The notes beneath the pieces are model-generated. The model ran no database searches and was not told the DNA's origin. It was given only the letters and a program-made list of their open reading frames with translations. Below, piece by piece: positions 19,487-27,741 of a stretch of 64,000 nucleotides of DNA (position 1 is the first letter of the stretch; each line of letters starts with the position of its first letter). The DNA is from Chitinophaga caeni. Lineage in GTDB: Bacteria > Bacteroidota > Bacteroidia > Chitinophagales > Chitinophagaceae. The position numbers and the translations under genes were made by a program. The stretch spans positions 4,969,001 to 5,033,000 of the forward strand of contig NZ_CP023777.1 in NCBI RefSeq assembly GCF_002557795.1, written 5' to 3'.

Positions 19487-19964
19487 AATACCGGTATTGC
19501 CTGCCTAAATTTCATTGGAAAAACAATGATCCTCTCAAAAGTTCGATCACCTGTCAATCTACCTTTTTCTTGTCCTTATTGCTACCAAAAAAATAGACAA
19601 TTGTCATTACTTCCGCCAATTTGATCGCTTGAGCTGATCTTAATACTACATAAAACCGGGCTTTCGTTCGCTGTCAACGGTGCGAAACGAAAAGATTCTA
19701 TTTGTGGGGAGCTAGCCCGGGATCTGGACATATAATCGTTAGCTTGTATTCAGAAGCAAGGTAAGGAATACAAGCAAACTTACACCAATCTAAGCCGGAC
19801 TATAATAATTAAATATTACGAGATGCATAAACTGGAAACAGGTTTTCAATGTATTAATATCGAAGGGGGGAAGTCACTAGCTTTTAAGTATTTTCGGCGG
19901 ATACGCTAGTTTCTATGATAACTCGGTGCCTAAAACGGGCTGAGTATTTTACGATCCTATAAAT
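19487..19964. other. Gene-free spacer with an orphan hairpin
   Basis: I find no convincing coding frame in these 480 bp. The only structure is a perfect 10-bp inverted repeat, GCTTGTATTC (19742-19751) and GAATACAAGC (19766-19775), around a 14-nt loop. It is not followed by a T-tract in either direction, so it is not a standard terminator. The spacer separates the LPS cluster from the Panacea gene pair and may be part of the integration scar that ends at tRNA-Arg. Confidence 0.5.
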
Positions 19965-20378
19965 TTAGTCAATGATATTGAACTTCTTAAAATACCGGCC
20001 CGCTAAAGAGAAGATAACACTACCGAAAATGATTCTTTCAATCTGCTGATTTTCCTCAGCATTTAACCAATGCCATTTTTCCGGTGCCAAGAAATGGAAA
20101 GCGCGGATTAAAATCATGCAAATAATAATTAAGCCCACGATGTATAAAGCGATACAAACGATGTTGTGGATATGTCTTCGGTAAGCTTCTCCCCTGCGGC
20201 CATCGTTCAACAAAGCTCTTTCTTCTTGTAAAGCTTTCTTTTGATCCAAGTTCGTACGATGCATTGCATAATTAGCATCGTTCTCGTTGATGATATCAAG
20301 TTCTTTCAAAGGGGAATTTGAGTAAGAAGCAACATCGCTAGGAGTTGTTGGGATAGGGTTTGGACGAGTCGTTTCCAT
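19965..20378 (-). CDS. Small membrane protein, candidate toxin partner of the Panacea gene
   Basis: A 137-aa protein. Residues 1-70 are soluble, charged and probably helical (LDQKKALQEERALLNDGRRGEAYRRH). A strong transmembrane helix follows at about 71-96, then a short hydrophilic stretch with two tryptophans (KWHWLN), and a second hydrophobic segment at 116-127 before a basic end. I know no named family. The gene starts inside the preceding Panacea gene (41-bp overlap), so the two are translationally coupled. That geometry, with a Panacea protein first and an effector second, is the layout of PanAT toxin-antitoxin modules, some of which use membrane-acting toxins. The toxin role is inference only. 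Confidence 0.7.
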   Translation of the reverse strand: METTRPNPIPTTPSDVASYSNSPLKELDIINENDANYAMHRTNLDQKKALQEERALLNDGRRGEAYRRHIHNIVCIALYIVGLIIICMILIRAFHFLAPEKWHWLNAEENQQIERIIFGSVIFSLAGRYFKKFNIID

Positions 20379-20865
20379 GGTTAAATTGAGTATCTCTGAT
20401 TTTGTGCTGGTAATGTTGTTGAATCAGGTTGTTCGGGATGATAGCGGCATGCCTGTCTTTTCCCCCTTCACGGTTCCAAACAAGATCCCAGGGCGTACCA
20501 TCTTGATGTGTCATGGCACTGAGTTGCAAACCGCTGTACTTATTGTACACTTCCCAAACTTTCTTCAATAGGGGTAATACATCTTCACCAGGCATAGGAT
20601 AATCCTGATCATAAGAATCATTAGCTTTCAAGGCCGTGATCTGGTGCGTCCCGTAATGCCTGAAATCATCATAAATACTTTCAACTACGGGGCCATATTT
20701 CCAAGCCTGTACCCCTTCATTGATCAATTCTTGATGATACAATCCCAATCTCCATCCATGGGCTATATAACAAAGCTTGATTAACTTCATCGGGGTTAAT
20801 TCAACACCTGAACGTAAACTTTCACGGATAAAATAATTGGCGATCGCTCGGGATGGGTATACCAT
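20338..20865 (-). CDS. Panacea-domain (DUF4065, SocA-like) protein, putative antitoxin
   Basis: A 175-aa cytosolic protein with the Panacea signature: LTPMKLIKLCYIAHGWRLGLY, then INEGVQAWKYGPVVESIYDDFRHYG, and the C-terminal LSAMTHQDGTPWDLVWNR. This domain, first seen in the proteolytic adapter SocA and in phage GepA, is the shared antitoxin domain of the PanAT systems, where it neutralises unrelated toxins encoded next to it. The overlapping downstream gene encodes a 2-helix membrane protein. The pair lies just inside a tRNA-Arg that bears an integrase remnant, which suits horizontal acquisition. The domain call is secure; the antitoxin role is inferred from context. Confidence 0.88.
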   Translation of the reverse strand: MVYPSRAIANYFIRESLRSGVELTPMKLIKLCYIAHGWRLGLYHQELINEGVQAWKYGPVVESIYDDFRHYGTHQITALKANDSYDQDYPMPGEDVLPLLKKVWEVYNKYSGLQLSAMTHQDGTPWDLVWNREGGKDRHAAIIPNNLIQQHYQHKIRDTQFNHGNDSSKPYPNNS

Positions 20866-21032
20866 AGTTGGAAGAATTTAAAATTTCAATTGCTCTAGGT
20901 TTTTCATGGTTCCGGGTATTTTACTTCAATAAAAATATGGTTAACACTAGCACTATTCTTATATACCCTAAAGATACAACTTATTCATCTAAAATACTAA
21001 TTTTATTAGCATTTTTATTTTTTTGATATATA

Positions 21033-21227
21033 TTACCTATAGATAGCCTTGCTGGTCCGAGAAGGAATTGCACTTGATCCTCCCGCAACATTGACGGCAT
21101 CTGAGGGTGAGAAAAAGTCGTACTGGACAAACCAATTTTTCTTGATGGATGCACGGCAAGTATTCCAATTTTTAGGGGTTATATAGAACTTGCTGACGGC
21201 ACAACCCGACGGTAGTTTTTGCATCAT
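21033..21227 (-). pseudogene. Truncated tyrosine-integrase N-terminus
   Basis: A 64-aa frame whose middle, FYITPKNWNTCRASIKKNWFVQYDFF, resembles the N-terminal arm-binding region of Bacteroidota phage/ICE tyrosine integrases. There, a (K/N)W-N-T ... A-I-K-K-x-W-x-(I/V)-x-Y segment precedes the core-binding domain. The remaining ~300-350 residues, including the catalytic R...H-x-x-R...Y, are absent: the frame stops at 21035 and nothing integrase-like follows. It points away from tRNA-Arg(UCU), whose 3' end is 140 bp upstream, the usual position for an integrase of an element inserted into a tRNA gene. Recognised from pattern, so moderate certainty. Confidence 0.5.
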
Positions 21228-21273
21228 TTTTGTGACGTTTTTTGTGACGTTTTTTGTGACGTTTTTTGTGACG
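21227..21273. repeat. Four 12-bp direct repeats (GTGACGTTTTTT)
   Basis: GTGACG recurs at 21232, 21244, 21256 and 21268 with an exact 12-bp period and T6 spacers. It lies between the integrase fragment and the tRNA 3' end. Short direct repeats in this position in integrative elements often serve as arm-type integrase sites; slipped-strand expansion of a simple repeat is the alternative. Apart from this, 20866-21367 holds only AT-rich spacer and the integrase remnant. Confidence 0.8.
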
Positions 21274-21367
21274 GTAAGTAAAAACTACTGAAATTCTGGG
21301 AACAAAGAGAAGTTGGTGTTTTTTTGAAACCTGCCATGGCAAAGCAATCCAGGCTATTTTCATCTAG

Positions 21368-21441
21368 TGATCCGATCAGGATTCGAACCTGAGACCTACT
21401 GCTTAGAAGGCAGTTGCTCTATCCAGCTGAGCTATCGGACC
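21368..21441 (-). tRNA. tRNA-Arg (anticodon UCU)
   Basis: The minus strand folds as a complete cloverleaf: acceptor GGTCCGA/TCGGATC (one G-T), D-arm GCTC..GAGC, anticodon stem ACTGC/GCAGT with loop CTTCTAA (anticodon TCT), T-arm TCAGG-TTCGAAT-CCTGA, discriminator A. CCA is not encoded. Its 3' end faces the integrase fragment, so this is the likely attachment gene of a former integrative element. Confidence 0.96.
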
Positions 21442-21518
21442 AATTACCCATCTTCAATAGATATTCCTTATTTTTAACGGGAGTGCAAATTTATATAAAT
21501 TTCCCCGATATATTCAAA

Positions 21519-21526
21519 TAACTTTG
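21519..21526 (+). promoter_or_regulatory. Possible -7 element of ung
   Basis: TAACTTTG matches TAnnTTTG and lies 17 bp before the ung ATG, giving a leader of roughly ten bases. No clear -33 TTTG is seen at the ideal spacing. Confidence 0.4.
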
Positions 21527-21542
21527 GCAAAATATTTTTACA

Positions 21543-22217
21543 ATGGCGGATGTTACAATTAACGAATCTTGGAAAACGGTTTTAAAGGATGAATTTAACC
21601 AGTTGTATTTTGAACAAATCGTGATGTTCCTCAAGCATGAAAAGGCTTTAAACAAAACGATATACCCTCCCGGCGGACTTATTTTTAACGCTTTCGATAA
21701 AACGCCTTTCGACCAGGTCAAGGTCGTGATACTCGGTCAAGATCCTTATCATGGTGCAGGACAGGCGCATGGATTATGCTTTTCCGTACAGCCGGGCGTA
21801 AAACCGCCGCCATCACTCGTAAATATCTACAAAGAATTACATCAAGATATTGGCATGCCTATTCCGAGCACGGGAGATTTGACTCCCTGGGCGGAACAAG
21901 GCGTACTGCTCTTAAACGCGATCCTTACCGTACGCGCCAATGAACCGGCTTCCCATTCTAAAATCGGTTGGGAAACCTTCACCAACGCCGTAATTAAAAA
22001 GATTTCGGACCTTAAAACAGGGGTTGTCTTTATCCTTTGGGGAAGATTTGCACAGGAGAAGCAAATATTCATCGATGCCACCAAACATCATATTCTTAAA
22101 GCCCCTCACCCCTCACCATTCAGCGCAAATAGCGGCTTCTTCGGTTGTAAACATTTCTCTAAAACCAACGATTTACTGATCAAGGAAGGCAATACTCCCA
22201 TTAATTGGCAATTATAA
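21543..22217 (+). CDS. ung: Uracil-DNA glycosylase, family 1
   Basis: Excises uracil from DNA as the first step of base-excision repair. At 224 aa it has the usual family length. The water-activating loop GQDPYHG is at residues 65-71, followed by QAHGLCFSV with the uracil-stacking Phe. [18 protein letters not shown] and the minor-groove HPSPFS loop at 189-194 are intact. All catalytic positions of family-1 UDG are present. It starts at the first ATG, immediately beyond tRNA-Arg on the opposite strand, and is followed by plsC with a 93-bp gap. Firm assignment. Confidence 0.98.
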   Translation: MADVTINESWKTVLKDEFNQLYFEQIVMFLKHEKALNKTIYPPGGLIFNAFDKTPFDQVKVVILGQDPYHGAGQAHGLCFSVQPGVKPPPSLVNIYKELHQDIGMPIPSTGDLTPWAEQGVLLLNAILTVRANEPASHSKIGWETFTNAVIKKISDLKTGVVFILWGRFAQEKQIFIDATKHHILKAPHPSPFSANSGFFGCKHFSKTNDLLIKEGNTPINWQL

Positions 22218-22310
22218 TTTTTTCTATGGCTTTATCCTGAAATTGATTGATAATCTGGGAAATTGGATAAATTAGCTGAATTAACCACTCCATGATTACA
22301 ATATTATTCT

Positions 22311-23066
22311 ATGAATTGGTTTAAAAATGTACTTGGCCGCGTGTATGCCGTGTACGGGATTATATTGTTTGTCCTGACCATGCTAATCATGTTGCTCCCC
22401 ATCTGGATCGTATCACGACTCCACGACCCCAGGAAGACCCGGTATTTTCTCATCCTGGCAAGGGGCTGGATGGCTGTTTATATGCCCTTGGTTTTTTGTC
22501 CTGTCAGGCGTAAAGGATTGGAGTATTTCAAGAAAGGGGAAACTTATATCGTGGTTTGTAACCACAACTCGTTACTCGATGTACCCGTAACTTCTCCCGG
22601 CGTACCTGGTGGCAATAAAACTTTAGCTAAAATAGAATTGGCGAAGATCCCCATCTTCGGCATGATGTACAAAATCGGTAGCGTATTAGTGGACCGCACC
22701 AGCGATAAAAGCAGGAAGGACAGTATCGATGAAATGAAAGCCGTTTTAAACATGGGTATGCACATGGTCCTGTTCCCGGAAGGAACCCGCAACAGGACGG
22801 ATTACCCGTTAAAATCTTTCTATAATGGCGCCTTCGCATTGGCCATTGAAACCGGTAGGCCCATTATCCCCGGAATCGTTTTCAATACGAGGAAAATTTT
22901 GACCCCGGGCAAATTTTTCTTCGCCATCCCCCATGCTATCCAGTTCCACTTCCTTCCTCCCATCGAAACCAAGGGGCTCAACAAAAATGATTTACCAGCC
23001 CTGAAAGACAAAATCTTCGTCATGATGTGGGAATATTACGGCCAACACGCTGCCGCGCTCGCTTAA
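22311..23066 (+). CDS. plsC: 1-acyl-sn-glycerol-3-phosphate acyltransferase
   Basis: Transfers a second acyl chain to lysophosphatidic acid at the inner membrane, forming phosphatidic acid. 251 aa. An N-terminal membrane helix (VYGIILFVLTMLIMLLPIWIV) precedes the acyltransferase core. The catalytic H-X4-D motif reads NHNSLLD (84-90), the substrate motif FPEGTRN is at 155-161, and the RPIIPGIVF segment (PxxPxxI-type motif IV) follows. It lies downstream of ung on the same strand but with a spacer long enough for its own promoter. Several PlsC-like paralogues are usual per genome and the exact acyl preference cannot be read. Confidence 0.92.
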   Translation: MNWFKNVLGRVYAVYGIILFVLTMLIMLLPIWIVSRLHDPRKTRYFLILARGWMAVYMPLVFCPVRRKGLEYFKKGETYIVVCNHNSLLDVPVTSPGVPGGNKTLAKIELAKIPIFGMMYKIGSVLVDRTSDKSRKDSIDEMKAVLNMGMHMVLFPEGTRNRTDYPLKSFYNGAFALAIETGRPIIPGIVFNTRKILTPGKFFFAIPHAIQFHFLPPIETKGLNKNDLPALKDKIFVMMWEYYGQHAAALA

Positions 23067-23302
23067 GGAATATTTATAACTTCCTGTTAAACCGTTATAT
23101 ACCCTGCCATTCTTCATTTTTGTCCCCGTTTCTTCGTTGCGTCCAGGTATTTAATATTCAACCCGGCAATAATTTTACACTTTCAATAGGGGTCATCATA
23201 TAAATTTGCGTCATATACACGTAGCAAGCAAAATATGAAGCGTCTTGCTATAATATTCAAAAAATTCATTCGTTAGCAAACATATTAACTCATCAGATCT
23301 AT

Positions 23303-25672
23303 ATGAAAAGGATTTTAGCTAGTATAGGATTGGCTATTACATTATGTATATTGTCGCCCACCCTCTTTGCACAGCAAAAATTTACGGTCAGCGGATACGT
23401 AAAAGATGCTAAAAACGGGGAAAGCCTGATCGGGATTTCGATCTCTATCGCCGGGACTTCCACGGGAACGATTAGCAATGAATACGGGTTTTACTCCCTG
23501 ACATTACCTGCCGGGGAACATGAACTACAATATTCTTATATCGGTTACAGCACCCAAAAAATGAAGGTGCTGCTGGATAGCAATAAAAAGATTGATATCA
23601 AGTTAGAAACCTCTAACAGTCAACTCAACGAAGTGGTGATTACCGGCAAGGAACAAGATAAGAATATCAACACCATCGCTACCAGCGTAAACCGTTTAGA
23701 CATTAAGGAACTTAAACAACTACCCACATTCATGGGCGAGGTGGATGTTTTGCGGGCTATACAAACTTTACCCGGGGTTACTACCGTGGGAGAAGGTTCA
23801 TCCGGTTTCAACGTTCGCGGTGGCGCTACCGATGAAAACCTGATACTGCTCGATGAAGCGCCCGTATATAATGCAACGCATATGCTCGGTTTTTTCTCCG
23901 TATTTAATCCCGATGCCGTGAAAAGCCTCAACCTGATGAAAGGCGGATTCCCGGCTGAATACGGGGGGAGAACATCTTCCGTTTTAGACATAAGAATGAA
24001 GGATGGGAACAACCAGAACTTCACGATGAACGGGGGGATCAGCAATGTTTTCAGTCGCCTCAGCCTGGAAGGCCCCATCAAAAAAGACAAGTCATCATTT
24101 ATCGTGGCGGCACGCCGTTCGTATATCGATGTATTAATGAAACCATTCTTGAAAGGAGATTTGAAAGATACCAAGTTGTACTTCTACGACCTCACCGCGA
24201 AAGCAAATTTTAAGCTGAATAAAAATAACAGCTTATTCGTTAGCGGCTATTTCGGAAGGGATGTTTTCGGGTTTGGCAAACAAGCAAAATTCGATTGGGG
24301 AAATACGACTACGACCGTACGTTGGAACCATATTTTCAACGACCGTTTGTTCCTTAACATGACAACCTATTATAGTCAATATGATTATTCTCTCAGCTTC
24401 TCGACTAAACCGGAAGAAGATACGCAACAAGGCTATGATTGGACTTCCAACATCATTAACTACGGTGTGAAACCCGCCTTCACATATTACATCAACTCGA
24501 ACAATACCTTACATTTCGGTTTACAAAGCGTGTATTACACTTTTAAGCCGGGAAAAGGCGTTGGCTCTGAAGATGACCGGAAAAACGTGATCGAATTACA
24601 ACATCAACATGCCTTGGAATCAGGCCTGTATTTAGATCATGAATTTAAAATCGGTAATAAGTTCGGCATTCAATACGGTGCGCGTGTTTCAGGATTCCAG
24701 TACATGGGTAAAGGAACAGCTTACTACTATGCCGACACCACTGCCGGTATTCGTAAACGCCTCGTAGGATCCAAAGAGTACGGTTCAGGTGAAGTGATCA
24801 AAGATTATTATTACTTCGAACCGAGGTTATCGACCAAATTATCGGTCAGCCCAACTTCAACCGTGAAATTAGCATATGCCCGCACGACCCAGTTCATGCA
24901 CCAGTTATCAAATACGGCTTCCCCAACCCCTTTAGACATTTGGACGCCAAGTACCAACAACGTGGAACCGCAGGTGGCAGACCAGGTAACGGCAGGGTAT
25001 TTCTATGCAACACCTAACAACGCCATCGAGATTTCGGCAGAGGTATTTTATAAATGGATGGATAACCAGCTAGATTATATCAACAATGCCAAGTTACAAC
25101 TGAACCAATATATAGAAGCAGATTTATTGCCATCGAAAGGTAGGGCTTACGGCTTGGAATTATATGCGAAGAAAGAACTGGGAAAAACTACGGGCTGGAT
25201 CAGTTATACCCTTTCGCGTACGGAGAGAAAAACAGAAGGAATCAGTTTGAATGAATGGTATCTGAACCGCTACGATCGCACCCATAACCTGAATATGGTC
25301 GTGAATCACAGCTTGAGCAAAAGAAGCAGCGTTTCAGCGAACTTCGTATACGCTTCCGGCACACCGGGTACTTATGCCGATGCCCGCTTGGAATTCCAAG
25401 ACTGGGATATTCCTTACAACACCACTGATAAACGAAATAATTACCGTTTGCCGGCATTCCACCGTTTAGATTTATCATATACCCTCAAAGGAAAACATAA
25501 GAAACGTTGGCAAGGAGAATGGGTTTTTTCAATCTATAACGTTTACGCCAGGAGAAATGCTTACACGATCTATTTCAAACAGGATGCAGATGATCCTTCC
25601 AAGAAAGAAGCCGTCCGCATGTCGATCATCGGTAGCATCATCCCCGGTATTACTTACAATTTCAAATTTTAA
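23303..25672 (+). CDS. TonB-dependent receptor with carboxypeptidase-like N-domain
   Basis: A 789-aa outer-membrane transporter. A signal peptide (LASIGLAITLCILSPTLFAQQ) is followed by a CarboxypepD_reg-like beta-sandwich (FTVSGYVKDAKNGESLIGISI ... YSYIGYSTQK, residues ~25-110). The plug domain follows (LPGVTTVGEGSSGFNVRGGATDENLILLDEAPVYN), then a 22-strand-type barrel ending in ITYNFKF with the terminal aromatic. This architecture is the FecA/SusC-like class used for energised uptake of siderophores or small organics. It leads an operon with a DUF4249 lipoprotein 18 bp downstream and a small barrel protein. The substrate is unknown. Confidence 0.93.
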   Translation: MKRILASIGLAITLCILSPTLFAQQKFTVSGYVKDAKNGESLIGISISIAGTSTGTISNEYGFYSLTLPAGEHELQYSYIGYSTQKMKVLLDSNKKIDIKLETSNSQLNEVVITGKEQDKNINTIATSVNRLDIKELKQLPTFMGEVDVLRAIQTLPGVTTVGEGSSGFNVRGGATDENLILLDEAPVYNATHMLGFFSVFNPDAVKSLNLMKGGFPAEYGGRTSSVLDIRMKDGNNQNFTMNGGISNVFSRLSLEGPIKKDKSSFIVAARRSYIDVLMKPFLKGDLKDTKLYFYDLTAKANFKLNKNNSLFVSGYFGRDVFGFGKQAKFDWGNTTTTVRWNHIFNDRLFLNMTTYYSQYDYSLSFSTKPEEDTQQGYDWTSNIINYGVKPAFTYYINSNNTLHFGLQSVYYTFKPGKGVGSEDDRKNVIELQHQHALESGLYLDHEFKIGNKFGIQYGARVSGFQYMGKGTAYYYADTTAGIRKRLVGSKEYGSGEVIKDYYYFEPRLSTKLSVSPTSTVKLAYARTTQFMHQLSNTASPTPLDIWTPSTNNVEPQVADQVTAGYFYATPNNAIEISAEVFYKWMDNQLDYINNAKLQLNQYIEADLLPSKGRAYGLELYAKKELGKTTGWISYTLSRTERKTEGISLNEWYLNRYDRTHNLNMVVNHSLSKRSSVSANFVYASGTPGTYADARLEFQDWDIPYNTTDKRNNYRLPAFHRLDLSYTLKGKHKKRWQGEWVFSIYNVYARRNAYTIYFKQDADDPSKKEAVRMSIIGSIIPGITYNFKF

Positions 25673-25690
25673 GGAGCTAAAGCAGGAATC

Positions 25691-26563
25691 ATGAAAAAGT
25701 TATTATATAGCAGCGTCATCATTGGAATCATCGGTTTATTCAGCGCATGTGAAGATACGGTCGACCTGGATATTCCGGATGGGAAAGTTTACCCGGTAGT
25801 TGATGCATGGTTGACGAATACTCCCGGTGCGCAGGCCATCAGGATTAGTGAAACAGTGCCTTATACCAGCGCGGATCCGGCACCCAATATTGCAGATGCA
25901 CAGGTGATCGTAACCGATTTAAGTACTTCTGCGACCTACGAGTTTCTTTACGACAACGGCAAATATTGGCATGATCCGGGAGCTAATAATTCGATCATCA
26001 CGTTGGGACATATTTACAAGTTATCTATTACGCTGGATGGTGAACTATTCGAAGCTACCGATACCGTAAAACGTGTTCCGCCGATAGATTCCATCACCTA
26101 CGAATTTAAAACGGAAGAGGAATCCATCAGTAATAAAGAAGGATATTATGCACGCTTCTGGGGAAGGGATATTGCAGGGGATATGCCCGATTATTATTGG
26201 GTAAGCGGTTACCGCAATAACATGGATCGCAAACTCACGAATGTATTTGCCATCGATGCTTCTTTTGAAGCAGGTTTAGCCGATAGCGCCATTTTCATAC
26301 AACCTATCTCCGAAGGTATTACTGATTACGACAAGCCCTACCAGAAAGATGAAACGATCATCGCGAGATTGGCTTCCCTCAGCAAACCTAGTTATGACTT
26401 CCTGACGCATGTAGATGCACAAGTTAATAACGGCGGCCTGTTTGCCACCATATTGGAAAACGTTGGAACGAACCTGAAAAATAGCGATGCCGGAAGTACT
26501 AAAAAAGTATTGGGATGGTTCGGGGTTTCCGCGGTAAGTATTAAGCAAAAACTTGTTGAATAA
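25691..26563 (+). CDS. DUF4249 family lipoprotein
   Basis: A 290-aa lipoprotein: signal MKKLLYSSVIIGIIGLFSAC with lipidation at Cys20, then the DUF4249 opening CEDTVDLDIPDGKVYPVVDAWLTN and the ISETVPYTS...VIVTDLS pattern. The family is found almost only beside TonB-dependent receptors in Bacteroidota and is thought to be the surface-exposed partner of the transporter, by analogy with SusD, although it is not homologous to it. It begins 18 bp after the receptor stop, so the two are co-transcribed. No ligand site can be named. Confidence 0.9.
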   Translation: MKKLLYSSVIIGIIGLFSACEDTVDLDIPDGKVYPVVDAWLTNTPGAQAIRISETVPYTSADPAPNIADAQVIVTDLSTSATYEFLYDNGKYWHDPGANNSIITLGHIYKLSITLDGELFEATDTVKRVPPIDSITYEFKTEEESISNKEGYYARFWGRDIAGDMPDYYWVSGYRNNMDRKLTNVFAIDASFEAGLADSAIFIQPISEGITDYDKPYQKDETIIARLASLSKPSYDFLTHVDAQVNNGGLFATILENVGTNLKNSDAGSTKKVLGWFGVSAVSIKQKLVE

Positions 26564-26610
26564 CGTCAACATAAATAACAAAATCTCTATTATTTAAATT
26601 CTTATTGGAT

Positions 26611-27225
26611 ATGAAAAAATTTGTTTTGGCGCTAGCCGTTACGCTAGCAGCAATGCCCCTTTTTGCCCAACAAAAAATGGAAACTTTAGCGGGAAACAGC
26701 AAGGTACGCGTAGGCGGTTACGGTGCTCCGAGCATTAAATTTACCACCTTGGATGATAAGTTCGCGGTAATGTTGGGTGGTATGGCAGGCGTGATGCTTA
26801 ATAGCAAGGTAACACTCGGTCTTGCTGGTTACGGTCTTGCAAATAAGATAGAAACACCGAAGCTGAATGATACGGATCCTACCGAATATTGGTCCATGTG
26901 GTATTCCGGCGCCGTGGTAGATTACACCTTTAGTTCTAATAAATTATTCCACTGGTCGGTGGGCGCACTAATCGGTGGCGGCGGTATCATGAAAGGCAAC
27001 CGTTTTGATGATTGGGATGAGTGGGAAGGCGACCGTTGGCACGATGCAAGCGGCTTTTTCGTAGCCGAGCCACAAATTTCAGCAGAAATGAATATCACGA
27101 ACTACTTAAGAATCGGTATCGGCGCATCTTACAGGTTGGTAAGAGGATCAGATACACCGGGTATAACCGATAATAAATTAAGCGGACCAGCTGCACATTT
27201 CACTATTAAAGCAGGAAAATTTTAA
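26611..27225 (+). CDS. Outer-membrane beta-barrel protein, 204 aa
   Basis: The signal peptide KKFVLALAVTLAAMPLFAQQ is followed by an all-beta chain with alternating strands (KVTLGLAGYGLANK, YSGAVVDYTFSSNKLF, WSVGALIGGGGIM, YLRIGIGASYRLV) and a C-terminal HFTIKAGKF. It resembles the small, probably eight-stranded barrels common in this phylum. The frame is open two codons upstream with TTG, but the ATG at 26611 starts the signal directly. It is the third gene of the receptor/DUF4249 unit, 47 bp after it, and is closed by a good terminator. A role as accessory to the uptake system is inferred from position only. Confidence 0.8.
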   Translation: MKKFVLALAVTLAAMPLFAQQKMETLAGNSKVRVGGYGAPSIKFTTLDDKFAVMLGGMAGVMLNSKVTLGLAGYGLANKIETPKLNDTDPTEYWSMWYSGAVVDYTFSSNKLFHWSVGALIGGGGIMKGNRFDDWDEWEGDRWHDASGFFVAEPQISAEMNITNYLRIGIGASYRLVRGSDTPGITDNKLSGPAAHFTIKAGKF

Positions 27226-27254
27226 ACGGGAACTATAATTAGTTACTTTTTGCC

Positions 27255-27286
27255 TGGGCGGCCCCTGTTGGGTCGCCCATTTTTTA
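27255..27286 (+). terminator. Terminator of the receptor operon
   Basis: TGGGCGGCCC, loop CTGTT, GGGTCGCCCA followed by T6: a 10-bp GC-rich stem with one G-T pair and a T-tract, 30 bp beyond the last gene. Confidence 0.9.
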
Positions 27287-27301
27287 TGATTATGTTACGT
27301 G

Positions 27302-27578
27302 TTGTCCGACTAAAATTGCATTAAATTAACTTGGATTCCTTAACTGGTCAAGGACATAAGCAAAGGATGAGCTATTCAGCCCCGCCAACAAAACAGTGGA
27401 ACTTCGCACTGTTGATTGCGAAGCCATACAGTATTACAAAAGCTGGATCGAGTGATCAAATTGGCGACGTGATGGCCAATTTGTGCCAAGCAAAAAAGTA
27501 CATAGAAATGTGCAGGTGGACATTGAATCGAACTTTTGAGGCGATGATAATTTTTTCATTGAAAATTTAGTCGGACAA
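27302..27578. mobile_element. MITE-like element, 277 bp
   Basis: Perfect 13-bp terminal inverted repeats, TTGTCCGACTAAA at 27302-27314 and its complement at 27566-27578, extend imperfectly inwards (AATT/AATTT). The interior has no transposase. The only open frame, 79 codons from a TTG at 27331, shows no protein-like features. No clear target-site duplication flanks it. Size and structure fit a non-autonomous derivative of an insertion sequence that has lost its transposase gene. The parent family is not identified. Confidence 0.7.
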
Positions 27579-27667
27579 TAATGATTACAAAACGCAAAAT
27601 ATTAACCTATTAATAATCAACCACTTAACATTCAGAAAAAAATATTTTTCAATTTTTTCTTCAAAGT

Positions 27668-27694
27668 TGTCACGAATCAACCCGCTCCATGATC
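27668..27694 (+). promoter_or_regulatory. Candidate ECF41-type promoter
   Basis: TGTCACG at 27668-27674 followed after 16 bp by GATC (27691-27694). The known ECF41 promoter is TGTCACA-N16/17-CGTC, so the -35 fits well and the -10 partly. It precedes the carboxymuconolactone decarboxylase gene, the standard ECF41 target. Confidence 0.45.
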
Positions 27695-27741
27695 TTATAT
27701 ACATACAACATTCAATAAACATTAAACAAAACATTATAATC

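Noticed and set aside
19527..19546. Possible second attachment copy of the tRNA-Arg 3' end
   Set aside because: TGATCC and TTCGA occur in order as in the tRNA, but spacing and flanks differ; not a convincing duplication.
21172..21363. 63-aa frame containing repeated His-Lys-Lys-Arg
   Set aside because: The repeat is a direct reading of the 12-bp DNA repeat, and the frame overlaps the integrase relic and the tRNA flank.
23620..24174. 184-aa minus-strand frame inside the TonB receptor gene
   Set aside because: Shadow of the receptor coding frame; Ser/Pro-rich translation typical of antisense frames.
27331..27570. 79-aa frame inside the MITE-like element as a transposase remnant
   Set aside because: Starts at a TTG, has no transposase motifs, and nothing links it to a known family.
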